NCBI RefSeq assembly: GCF_005048155.1
Contig: NZ_SUMB01000005.1
Coordinates: 186,001 to 250,000, forward strand
DNA from: Streptomyces piniterrae
GTDB lineage: Bacteria; Actinomycetota; Actinomycetes; Streptomycetales; Streptomycetaceae
Length of the DNA: 64,000 bases
Direction: 5' to 3'
Shown: positions 23,215 to 31,529 of the stretch, in pieces
Position numbering within the stretch: the stretch's first letter is position 1
How the letters are laid out: each line of letters opens with the position of its first letter
Made by a program: the position numbers and the translations under genes
The notes under the pieces: generated by a model
The model's database searches: none
Seen by the model: the letters and a program-made list of their open reading frames with translations, nothing else
What the model was told of the DNA's origin: nothing

Positions 23215-23363
23215 GATACGCGCCGGCCGATGCGCCATACGTCGGTACGCGGTCGGTGCGATACGCACGGGCGCTACGCCTGAGTGAGGCGCAGGAGGCG
23301 CCGTGCGTCGGTTGATACGCGTAAGTCGCTAACGCATAGGCCGATACGCGTCATTCGATACCC
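23215..23363. repeat. Dispersed GATACGC repeats upstream of the P450 gene
   Basis: Exact GATACGC occurs at 23215, 23260, 23314 and 23343. Near copies are GGTACGC (23244), GCTACGC (23273) and GATACCC (23357). All are in the same orientation. They lie in the region between the P450 start and the next gene, so they may be operator iterons. Confidence 0.7.
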
Positions 23364-23427
23364 ATCACCCGATTTACCACGCCGGAGGGGGCATGCAGGG
23401 GGGATCGCCCACGGCGTCACGAAGCGC

Positions 23428-23889
23428 TCAGGAGGCGTCCGTGCAGACCGCGTACGCCGTGCCTTTGATCGCCGCGCGCTGCGGCATGTCGTATGCGACC
23501 TTCTGTGCGTCCTCAAGGTCCCTACGGGCGGCCTCACGGCTCGCGTCGGTCGTGGCGTTGTCCACCGCGTCCTGCTTCCCCTGGAGGGAGTCCAGCTGTT
23601 TGAGCAGGTCGGGGTTGACCGCGCTGGCGCTGACCACCCAGCCGGTGCCGTCGCTGGTGGGCCGGGAGGTGGTGATGGTCTGCTCCATCTCGTAGCCGGG
23701 GGCGTGGAAGCCGCCGCTGGTCACGCGGTACCCGTCGGGGCACCAGGCGGTCAGCCGGTCGAGCTTGCCTTCGACGGAGACGGTCCGGGTCCAGGGGCCG
23801 TCCTGCGGTGCCGCGCTCGCGGCCACGGCCGTGCCGCAGGCGAGCAGGGCGACGGTTGCTGTGGCGAGGGTCAGTGCGGTGGCGCGCAT
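23428..23889 (-). CDS. Small secreted protein
   Basis: The 153-aa product has a signal peptide (MRATALTLATATVALLACGT, then AVAASAAP). The mature part has two Cys pairs at most (AWCPDGYRV, YAVCTDAS), a conserved-looking GYRVTSGGFHAPGYEMEQTI core and a charged C-terminal helix (LDSLQGKQDAVDNATTDASREAARRDLEDAQ). No enzyme motif is seen. A Cys in the h-region (LLACG) could be a lipobox, but the following residues favour ordinary Sec cleavage. Function is unknown. Confidence 0.75.
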   Translation of the reverse strand: MRATALTLATATVALLACGTAVAASAAPQDGPWTRTVSVEGKLDRLTAWCPDGYRVTSGGFHAPGYEMEQTITTSRPTSDGTGWVVSASAVNPDLLKQLDSLQGKQDAVDNATTDASREAARRDLEDAQKVAYDMPQRAAIKGTAYAVCTDAS

Positions 23890-24271
23890 CGCTGATCGGC
23901 CGTCCTAGTCGGGGGAGGGAGAAGCCTTGGGTGGGGGAAGCCTTGGAAAGGGCAACCTCGGGAGGGGAAGCCTTGTCCTGATAGGTGTCACGTGCGCCCT
24001 GTTGACCATCTTCCGGGGCGTCAATTTCACCGGCTTGGCGGGAGTTGTCGCGCCCGGATGCGGGGGAGGTTCACCGGCTTGGCGGTCGCCCCGGACGGAA
24101 AATCATGCAGGCGTGCTTGATTGTTTCTGTCGGTGCTGCCACGCTCGGAGCGCACCACACCGCACCCGCACCACATCGCACCGGTACGGCCGCGGCGCCT
24201 CGCCGCCGGTCGTCGTCGTATGTCAAAGGGCCCTGGACGCACGGCAGTCGGGCCGTTGAGGGGAGTGTCGC
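23890..24271. other. Intergenic region with direct repeats
   Basis: This region separates divergent genes at 23889 and 24272. It contains the 16-bp direct repeat TTCACCGGCTTGGCGG at 24026-24041 and 24070-24085, and three GAAGCCTTG copies between about 23920 and 23975. It must hold the promoter of the catabolic operon. No coding frame in it has a credible start. Confidence 0.6.
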
Positions 24272-25081
24272 GTGTCCGATCCCGGCGCCGTACTGGCGGA
24301 TCTCAGGGACGAGAGTGACGAGCTGGACGCCCTGGTCGCCGGGCTCCCGGCGGGGCGGTGGGCGACCGCCACCCCCGCCGAGGGATGGACCGTCGCCCAT
24401 CAGATCGCCCACCTGGCCTGGACCGACCGGCAGGCGCTGCTCGCCGCCACCGACCCGGACGCCTTCCGGGAGGCCGTGCGGAAGGCCCTCGCCTCGCCGC
24501 TCACCTTCGTCGACGAGGGCGTGGCGGACGCCGCCGATACGCCGCCCGCCGAGCTGCTGGCGGACTGGCGCACGGGTCGCGAGGCGTTGCTGCGGGCGCT
24601 CCTGGCGCGCCCGGCCGGCGAGAAGCTGCCGTGGTACGGGCCGCCGATGAGCGTCATGTCGATGGCGACCGCGCGGCTGATGGAGACCTGGGCGCACGGC
24701 CAGGACGTCGCCGACGCGCTGGGCGTGACGCGCGCTCCCACCGCCCGGCTGCGGCATGTCGTCCATATCGGCGTGCGGACCCGGAACTTCTCCTTCGTGC
24801 TTCACCAACACGCCCCGCCCGATGAGGAGTTCAGGGTGGAGTTGCGGGCTCCGGACGGCGCCGTCTGGGCGTACGGGCCCGCGGAGGCCGCGCAGCGGGT
24901 GACCGGTGACGCGCTGGACTTCTGCCTGCTGGTGACCCAGCGGGTGCACCGCGACGATGTGCCGTCGCTGCGCGCCGAGGGGGCGGACGCGGAGCGGTGG
25001 CTGGGGATCGCCCAGGCGTTCGCCGGGCCGCCCGGGAAGGGGCGGGGACCGGACGCGGCGAGCGGCGGTGGCCGCGGATGA
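24272..25081 (+). CDS. TIGR03084-family metal-binding protein (mycothiol-dependent isomerase fold)
   Basis: The 269-aa product starts MSDPGAVLADLRDESDELDA and carries the N-terminal DinB/MDMPI-type helical bundle: GWTVAHQIAHLAWTDRQALL (with the metal-binding His residues), ARLMETWAHGQDVADALG and a C-terminal domain with RVTGDALDFCLLVTQRVHRDD. GTG 24272 follows AGGGGAG with good spacing. It is the first gene of a catabolic operon and overlaps the next gene by ATGA. Family members of this type recur beside AtuA-like DUF1446 genes in actinobacteria. The reaction is unproven, possibly mycothiol- or metal-dependent. Confidence 0.88.
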   Translation: MSDPGAVLADLRDESDELDALVAGLPAGRWATATPAEGWTVAHQIAHLAWTDRQALLAATDPDAFREAVRKALASPLTFVDEGVADAADTPPAELLADWRTGREALLRALLARPAGEKLPWYGPPMSVMSMATARLMETWAHGQDVADALGVTRAPTARLRHVVHIGVRTRNFSFVLHQHAPPDEEFRVELRAPDGAVWAYGPAEAAQRVTGDALDFCLLVTQRVHRDDVPSLRAEGADAERWLGIAQAFAGPPGKGRGPDAASGGGRG

Positions 25082-26823
25082 CCGACGGTGGCCACATAGG
25101 CGCGAGCCCCGGTGGCATCGGCACCCGTCCCGATGTCCTCCGTATCGGCAACGCCTCCGGCTTCTACGGCGACCGCTTCGACGCCCTCCGCGAGATGCTC
25201 ACCGGCGGCCCCCTCGACGTACTGACCGGCGACTATCTCGCCGAACTGACCATGCTGATCCTCGGCAGGGACCGGCTGAAGGACCCCGCGCGGGGCTACG
25301 CCAGGACCTTTCTGCGGCAGCTGGAGGACGGCCTCGGGCTGGCCGCCGAGCGCGGGGTGCGGATCGTCACCAACGCGGGCGGCCTCCATCCGGCCGGACT
25401 GGCCGACGACATAAGGGAGTTGGCGGCGCGGGTCGGGGTCCCCGTGCGAGTCGCGCATGTGGAGGGCGACGACCTGTTGGCGCGCGGGGGCTGGGGCGAG
25501 GGCGTGCTGACCGCCAACGCCTATCTCGGCGGCGGCGGGATCGCCGCCTGTCTGCGGGCCGGGGCCGAGGTGGTGGTGACCGGCAGGGTGACGGATGCCG
25601 CGCTGGTCAGCGGCGCCGCGGCGGCACACTTCGGCTGGCGGCCCGACGACTGGGACCGGCTGGCCGGGGCGGTGATCGCCGGGCATGTGCTGGAGTGCGG
25701 CGCCCAGGCCACCGGCGGCAACTACTCCTTCTTCGGCGCGCACGACCTACGCCGCCCCGGCTTCCCGCTGGCCGAGATCGCCGACGACGGCTCCTCGGTC
25801 ATCACCAAGCATCCGGACACCGGCGGCGCGGTCACCACCGGCACGGTCACCGCCCAGCTCCTGTACGAGACCACCGGCGCGCGGTACCCGGGACCCGATG
25901 TGACCGCGCGGCTGGACACCGTACGGCTCGCCCCGGACGGCCCGGACCGGGTCCGTATCGAGGGGGTGCGCGGCGAGCCGCCGCCGCCCACCGTCAAGGT
26001 CGGCCTGACCCGGCTCGGCGGCTGGCGCAACGAGGTCACCTTCGTGCTGACCGGCCTGGACGTGGACCTCAAGGCCGACCTCGTCCGCACGCAGATGGAG
26101 GCGGCGTTCGCGGCCTCCGGACGCCGCCCGGCCGAGGTGCGCTGGCAGCTCGCCCGCACCGACCACCCGGACGCCGCAACCGAGGAGGAGGCCAGTGCGC
26201 TGCTCCGGCTGGTGGTACGGGACGCCGGCCAGGAGGCGGTCGGCCGGGTCGTCAGCGGCGCCGCGGTCGAGCTGGCGCTGGCCAGCTACCCCGGCTTCCA
26301 TGTCACCGCGCCGCCCGGCAAGGGTTCCCCGTACGGGGTCTTCGAGGCGGCGTACGTACCGGCCGGGGACGTCCCGCACACCGCCGTACTGGCGGACGGC
26401 CGCCGGGTGGAGATCCCGCCGCCCGGCACCACCCGCGAACCGGCGCCCGCGCCCGAACCGCCGCTGCCCGCACCGCTCCCACCCGGGGGCGCCACCCGCC
26501 GCGCCCCCCTCGGCCTGGTCGCCGGGGCCCGCAGCGGCGACAAGGGCGGCGCGGCCAACGTCGGCGTCTGGGCGCGTACGGACGAGGGCTGGCGGTGGCT
26601 CGCCCACGCGCTGACCGTCGAGAAATTCCGTCAACTGCTGCCCGAGACAAGGGACTTGCCCGTCGAGCGGCACGTACTGCCACGGCTGCGGGCGCTGAAC
26701 TTCGTCGTCGAGGGACTGCTCGGCGAGGGCGTCGCGGCGCAGGCCCGCTTCGACCCGCAGGCCAAGGCCGTGGGGGAGTGGCTGCGCTCACGGCACATGG
26801 ACATACCGGAGGTGCTGCTTTGA
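25078..26823 (+). CDS. AtuA-like DUF1446 acyclic terpene utilization protein
   Basis: The 581-aa product is recognised from its N-terminal DUF1446 region: DVLRIGNASGFYGDRFDALREMLTGG, LDVLTGDYLAELTMLILGR, GVRIVTNAGGLHP and GRVTDAALVSGAAA. A C-terminal DUF-type tail follows a Pro-rich linker (PAPAPEPPLPAPLPPGG), with GLVAGARSGDKGGAANVGVWA. AtuA is needed for citronellol/geranyl catabolism in Pseudomonas, but its reaction is not known. The start is fixed by the ATGA overlap with the upstream gene, and the end overlaps the carboxylase start by 4 bases (TTGA). Confidence 0.88.
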   Translation: MTDGGHIGASPGGIGTRPDVLRIGNASGFYGDRFDALREMLTGGPLDVLTGDYLAELTMLILGRDRLKDPARGYARTFLRQLEDGLGLAAERGVRIVTNAGGLHPAGLADDIRELAARVGVPVRVAHVEGDDLLARGGWGEGVLTANAYLGGGGIAACLRAGAEVVVTGRVTDAALVSGAAAAHFGWRPDDWDRLAGAVIAGHVLECGAQATGGNYSFFGAHDLRRPGFPLAEIADDGSSVITKHPDTGGAVTTGTVTAQLLYETTGARYPGPDVTARLDTVRLAPDGPDRVRIEGVRGEPPPPTVKVGLTRLGGWRNEVTFVLTGLDVDLKADLVRTQMEAAFAASGRRPAEVRWQLARTDHPDAATEEEASALLRLVVRDAGQEAVGRVVSGAAVELALASYPGFHVTAPPGKGSPYGVFEAAYVPAGDVPHTAVLADGRRVEIPPPGTTREPAPAPEPPLPAPLPPGGATRRAPLGLVAGARSGDKGGAANVGVWARTDEGWRWLAHALTVEKFRQLLPETRDLPVERHVLPRLRALNFVVEGLLGEGVAAQARFDPQAKAVGEWLRSRHMDIPEVLL

Positions 26824-28427
26824 CCGTGCTCGGAACCGGGCTGGACACCGCGAGCCCGGAGTACGCGGAGAACCGTGCGGCGATGCTCGCCAAGCTGACA
26901 GAGCTCGACGCCGAGCACGCCAAGGCGGTCGACGGCGGCGGGCAGAAGTACCGCGACCGGCACCGGGCGCGCGGCAAACTGCTCGCCCGCGAGCGGATCG
27001 AGCTGCTTCTCGACCCCGACACGCCCTTCCTGGAACTGTCGCCGCTCGCGGCCTGGGGCAGCGACTATGCCGTGGGCGCGTCGCTGGTCACCGGCATCGG
27101 CGTCATCGAGGGCGTGGAGTGCCTGATCACCGCCAACGACCCGACCGTACGCGGCGGCGCCTCCAACCCCTGGACGCTCAAGAAGGCGCTGCGCGCGAAC
27201 GAGATCGCCCACGCCAACCGGCTGCCGGTGGTCTCGCTGGTCGAGTCGGGCGGCGCGGACCTGCCCAGCCAGAAGGAGATCTTCATCCCGGGCGGGGCGC
27301 TCTTCAAGGACCTCACCCGGCTGTCCGCCGCCGGCATCCCGACCGTCGCCGTCGTCTTCGGCAACTCCACGGCCGGCGGCGCGTACGTCCCCGGCATGTC
27401 CGACCACGTCATCATGGTCAAGGAGCGGGCCAAGGTCTTCCTCGGCGGGCCGCCGCTGGTGAAGATGGCGACCGGCGAGGAGAGCGACGACGAGTCGCTG
27501 GGCGGCGCCGAGATGCACGCCCGCACCTCCGGGCTCGCGGACTACTTCGCCATCGACGAGCCGGACGCGCTGCGACAGGCGCGCCGGGTGGTCGCCCGCC
27601 TCAACTGGCGCAAGGCACAGGCCGATCCGCCGGCCGCCGCGCCACCCGAACACGACGAGGACGAACTGCTGGGCATCGTCCCCGGCGACCTCAAGGCACC
27701 CTTCGACCCCCGCGAGGTCATCGCCCGGATCGTGGACGGCTCGGACTTCGACGAGTTCAAGCCGCTCTACGGGCCGAGCCTGGCGACCGGCTGGGCCGAA
27801 CTCCACGGCTACCCCGTCGGCATCCTCGCCAACGCGCAGGGCGTCCTGTTCAGCGCCGAGTCCCAGAAGGCCGCCCAGTTCATCCAGCTGGCCAACCAGC
27901 GCGACATCCCCCTCCTCTTCCTGCACAACACCACCGGCTACATGGTCGGCAAGGAGTACGAGCAGGGCGGCATCATCAAGCACGGCGCGATGATGATCAA
28001 CGCGGTGTCCAACTCCCGCGTCCCGCACCTCTCCGTCCTGATGGGGGCCTCCTACGGCGCCGGGCACTACGGCATGTGCGGCCGCGCCTACGACCCGCGC
28101 TTCCTCTTCGCCTGGCCCAGCGCCAAGTCCGCCGTCATGGGCCCGCAGCAGCTCGCGGGCGTGCTGTCGATCGTCGCGCGCGCCTCGGCCGCCGCCAAGG
28201 GGCAGCGATACGACGACAAGGCAGCCGAGGCGGACGCCGCCCTGCGCGCCATGGTGGAGCAGCAGATCGAGTCCGAGTCGCTGCCGATGTTCCTGTCCGG
28301 GCGGCTCTACGACGACGGCGTCATCGACCCCCGCGACACCCGAACCGTCCTTGGCCTGTGCCTGTCCGCCCTCCACACCGCCCCCGTCGAAGGCGCGCGA
28401 GGCGGCTTCGGCATCTTCCGGATGTGA
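26820..28427 (+). CDS. Acyl-CoA carboxylase, carboxyltransferase (beta) subunit
   Basis: The 535-aa product has both halves of the crotonase-like carboxyltransferase: RDRHRARGKLLARERIELLLD, then VSLVESGGADLPSQ, FGNSTAGGAYVPGMSDH, and in the C-terminal half FLHNTTGYMVGKEYEQGGIIKHGAMM and GASYGAGHYGMCGRAYDPRF. The GAGHYGMCG segment resembles methylcrotonyl-CoA or geranyl-CoA carboxylase beta subunits more than propionyl-CoA type. It transfers CO2 from biotin to an acyl-CoA. A TTG at 26820 overlaps the previous stop; GTG 26826 is an alternative. It pairs with the biotin-carrying alpha subunit 8 bases downstream. Confidence 0.94.
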   Translation: MTVLGTGLDTASPEYAENRAAMLAKLTELDAEHAKAVDGGGQKYRDRHRARGKLLARERIELLLDPDTPFLELSPLAAWGSDYAVGASLVTGIGVIEGVECLITANDPTVRGGASNPWTLKKALRANEIAHANRLPVVSLVESGGADLPSQKEIFIPGGALFKDLTRLSAAGIPTVAVVFGNSTAGGAYVPGMSDHVIMVKERAKVFLGGPPLVKMATGEESDDESLGGAEMHARTSGLADYFAIDEPDALRQARRVVARLNWRKAQADPPAAAPPEHDEDELLGIVPGDLKAPFDPREVIARIVDGSDFDEFKPLYGPSLATGWAELHGYPVGILANAQGVLFSAESQKAAQFIQLANQRDIPLLFLHNTTGYMVGKEYEQGGIIKHGAMMINAVSNSRVPHLSVLMGASYGAGHYGMCGRAYDPRFLFAWPSAKSAVMGPQQLAGVLSIVARASAAAKGQRYDDKAAEADAALRAMVEQQIESESLPMFLSGRLYDDGVIDPRDTRTVLGLCLSALHTAPVEGARGGFGIFRM

Positions 28428-28435
28428 GGCCGAAC

Positions 28436-30298
28436 ATGATCACCTCTGTGCTCGTCGCCAACCGCGGCGAAATCGCCCGCCGGGTCTTCCGTACCTGCCG
28501 TGAGCTGGGCATCTCCACCGTCGCCGTGCACTCCGACGCGGACGCCGGGGCCCCGCACGTACACGAGGCGGACGCCGCCGTACGGCTCCCGGGGGACACC
28601 CCGGCCGACACCTATCTGCGCGGCGACCTGATCGTGAAGGCCGCCCTCGACACCGGCGCCGACGCCGTCCATCCCGGCTACGGCTTCCTCGCCGAGAACG
28701 CCGGCTTCGCGCGCGCCGTGCTCGACGCGGGCCTCACCTGGATCGGCCCGCCGCCCGAGGCGATCGAGGCGATGGCCTCCAAGACCCGGGCCAAGGAACT
28801 GATGGGCATCGCCCCGCTGACCGAGGTCACCGAGGACGATCTGCCGGTGCTGGTCAAGGCGGCGGCGGGCGGCGGCGGCCGCGGGATGCGGGTCGTACGG
28901 GAGCTGTCCCGGCTCGACGAGGAGCTGGCGGCGGCCCGCGCCGAGGCCCGGAGCGCCTTCGGCGACGACGAGGTGTTCGTCGAGCCGTACCTGGAAGGCG
29001 GCCGGCACGTCGAAGTCCAGCTGATGGCCGACGCGCACGGCACGGTCTGGCCGCTCGGCACCCGCGACTGCTCCCTCCAGCGCCGCCACCAGAAGGTCGT
29101 CGAGGAGGCCCCGGCCCCCGGCCTCACCCCCGAACTCACCGCCTCCCTGCACGAGATGGCGGTCCGCGCCGCCCGCGCCACCGACTACCGGGGCGCGGGC
29201 ACCGTGGAGTTCCTGGTCGTCGGCGACACTGCGCACTTCCTGGAGATGAACACCCGCCTCCAGGTCGAACACCCCGTCACGGAGGAGGTGTTCGGCATCG
29301 ACCTGGTCGCCCTCCAGATCCGCGTGGCGGAGGGCGAAACACTGCCCGCAGAGCCGCCCGAACCCCGCGGCCACGCCGTCGAGGCCCGCCTCTACGCCGA
29401 GGACCCGGCGCGCGGCTGGGCGCCCCAGACCGGCACCCTGCACCGCCTCTCCGTGCCCGGCCTGCGCCTGGACACCGGGTACGCGGACGGCGACCGGATC
29501 GGGGTGCACTACGACCCGATGCTGGCCAAGGCCGTCGCCTGGGCGCCCACCCGCGCGCAGGCCGTACGCAAGCTGGCCGCCGCACTGGAACGCGCCCGCG
29601 TCCACGGCCCGGTCACCAACCGCGACCTGCTCGTACGGTCCCTGCGGCACCCGGAGTTCACCGGGGCCCGCATGGACACCGGCTTCTACGACCGCCATCT
29701 CGCCGCGCTGACGACCCGGAACGAAGCCGGCGCGGCCCTCCAGGCGCTGGCCGCCGCGGTCGCCGACGCGCACGGCCGGTCCCGCTTCGGCGGCTTCCGG
29801 AACGTCGCCTCGCAGCCGCAGACCAAGACGTACGAGCACGGCGACCGCGGCTACGAGGTCCGCTACCGGATCACCCGCGAAGGGCTGCGGGCCGAGGACT
29901 TCCCCGGCGTACGGCTGCTCGGCGCCGCGCGGGACAAGGTCGTGCTCGAAGTCGAGGGCGTACGCCGCGAGTTCGCGATAGCGGCGGCCGGCGACCAGGT
30001 CTTCGTCGACTCCCCGCTCGGCTCGTGCGCGCTCACCGCGCGCCCCCGCTTCCCCGACCCGGCCGCCCGCACCGAACCCGGCTCGCTGCTCGCGCCGATG
30101 CCCGGGACGGTCGTCCGCGTCGCGGCCGGGCTCGCCGAGGGCGACCGGGTCGAGGCCGGGCAGCCGCTGCTGTGGCTGGAGGCCATGAAGATGGAACACA
30201 AGATCACCGCGTCGGGCGCCGGCACCCTCACCTCGCTGCCCGTCCGCACCGGGCAGCAGGTCGAGGTCGGCGCGCTGCTGGCCGTCGTATCGGACTGA
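28436..30298 (+). CDS. Acyl-CoA carboxylase alpha subunit (biotin carboxylase plus biotin carrier)
   Basis: The 620-aa product begins MITSVLVANRGEIARRVFRT and has the biotin-carboxylase ATP-grasp domain (LVKAAAGGGGRGMRVV, VEPYLEGGRHVEVQLMAD, FLEMNTRLQVEHPVTEE) followed by the biotin carboxyl carrier domain with the biotinyl-lysine motif EAMKMEHKI (about residue 584). Between AKELM and DDLPVLVK the family normally has an AGVPVLPG-type loop; here it reads GIAPLTEVTE, so about six residues seem missing. It makes carboxybiotin from ATP and bicarbonate for the beta subunit. The operon context suggests methylcrotonyl- or geranyl-type substrate. Confidence 0.93.
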   Translation: MITSVLVANRGEIARRVFRTCRELGISTVAVHSDADAGAPHVHEADAAVRLPGDTPADTYLRGDLIVKAALDTGADAVHPGYGFLAENAGFARAVLDAGLTWIGPPPEAIEAMASKTRAKELMGIAPLTEVTEDDLPVLVKAAAGGGGRGMRVVRELSRLDEELAAARAEARSAFGDDEVFVEPYLEGGRHVEVQLMADAHGTVWPLGTRDCSLQRRHQKVVEEAPAPGLTPELTASLHEMAVRAARATDYRGAGTVEFLVVGDTAHFLEMNTRLQVEHPVTEEVFGIDLVALQIRVAEGETLPAEPPEPRGHAVEARLYAEDPARGWAPQTGTLHRLSVPGLRLDTGYADGDRIGVHYDPMLAKAVAWAPTRAQAVRKLAAALERARVHGPVTNRDLLVRSLRHPEFTGARMDTGFYDRHLAALTTRNEAGAALQALAAAVADAHGRSRFGGFRNVASQPQTKTYEHGDRGYEVRYRITREGLRAEDFPGVRLLGAARDKVVLEVEGVRREFAIAAAGDQVFVDSPLGSCALTARPRFPDPAARTEPGSLLAPMPGTVVRVAAGLAEGDRVEAGQPLLWLEAMKMEHKITASGAGTLTSLPVRTGQQVEVGALLAVVSD

Positions 30299-30347
30299 CT
30301 CGGGCACACACAAGGACCGGACCCACCCCGGCACACAAGGAGCCGTC

Positions 30348-31523
30348 ATGAGCACAGCCATGAACAACCCTGTGATCGAGACCGAGGAACACCGCGCCCT
30401 GCGGGACGCCGTCGCGGCGCTCGGCAAGCGCTACGGCCGCGCATACTTCGCCGACGTCGTCCGCGACGGCAGGCACACCGACAAACTCTGGGCGGAAGCC
30501 GCGGCGCTCGGCTATCTCGGCGTCAACCTCCCCGAGGAGTACGGCGGCGGAGGCGGCGGCATAGCCGAACTCGCCATCGTCCTGGAGGAGTTGGGGGCCG
30601 CCGGGTGCCCGCTGCTGATGCTCGTCGTCTCGCCCGCCATCTGCGGCACGGTCATCGCCAGGTTCGGCACCGAGCAGCAGAAACGGACCTGGCTGCCGGG
30701 GCTGGCCGACGGCAGCCGCACGATGGCGTTCGGCATCACCGAGCCGGACGCCGGCTCCAACTCGCACCGCATCACGACCACCGCCCGCCGCGACGGCGGG
30801 GACTGGGTCCTCAACGGCCGCAAGGTCTTCGTCTCCGGCGTCGACATCGCCGACACGACACTGATCGTCGGCCGCACCGAGGACGCCAGGACCGGCAAGC
30901 TCAAGCCGTGCCTGTTCCTCGTCCCGCGCGACACCCCCGGCTTCGGCCGCAGCCCCATCCCGATGGAACTGGCCGCCCCGGAGAAGCAGTTCGAGCTCAC
31001 CCTGGACGACGTGCGGCTGCCCGCCGACGCCCTCGTCGGCGACGAGGACGCCGGGCTGCTCCAGCTGTTCGCCGGCCTCAACCCCGAACGCATCATGACC
31101 GCCGCGTTCGCCCTCGGCATGGGCCGCTACGCCCTGGAACGGGCCGTGGACTACGCCCGCACCCGCCAGGTCTGGAAGGACCCCATCGGCGCCCACCAGG
31201 CGATCGCGCATCCGCTCGCCCAGGCCCATATCGAGCTGGAACTCGCCCGGCTGATGACCCAGAAGGCCGCCCACCTCTACGACGCGGGCGACGACATGGG
31301 CGCCGGCGAAGCCGCCAACATGGCCAAGTACGCGGCCGCCGAGGCCGCGGTCCACTCCGTCGACCAGGCCGTGCACACCCTCGGCGGCAACGGCCTCACC
31401 CACGAATACGGCCTCGCCTCGATGATCACGGCCGCCCGGGTGGCCAGGATCGCCCCGGTCAGCCGCGAGATGATCCTCAACTTTGTCTCACACCAGTCAC
31501 TGGGGCTGCCCAAGTCGTACTGA
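30348..31523 (+). CDS. Acyl-CoA dehydrogenase
   Basis: The 391-aa product has the ACAD signatures FGITEPDAGSNSHRITTTA (FAD/substrate binding) and a C-terminal YARTRQVWKDPIGAHQAIAHPLAQAHIELELARLM, then AVHTLGGNGLTHEYGL. It oxidises an acyl-CoA to the 2-enoyl-CoA, passing electrons to ETF. ATG 30348 follows AAGGAG at 6-base spacing; ATG 30360 is a second possibility. In the operon order it should act before the carboxylase. A TnpB element follows immediately after its stop. Confidence 0.94.
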   Translation: MSTAMNNPVIETEEHRALRDAVAALGKRYGRAYFADVVRDGRHTDKLWAEAAALGYLGVNLPEEYGGGGGGIAELAIVLEELGAAGCPLLMLVVSPAICGTVIARFGTEQQKRTWLPGLADGSRTMAFGITEPDAGSNSHRITTTARRDGGDWVLNGRKVFVSGVDIADTTLIVGRTEDARTGKLKPCLFLVPRDTPGFGRSPIPMELAAPEKQFELTLDDVRLPADALVGDEDAGLLQLFAGLNPERIMTAAFALGMGRYALERAVDYARTRQVWKDPIGAHQAIAHPLAQAHIELELARLMTQKAAHLYDAGDDMGAGEAANMAKYAAAEAAVHSVDQAVHTLGGNGLTHEYGLASMITAARVARIAPVSREMILNFVSHQSLGLPKSY

Positions 31524-31529
31524 GGGCGG

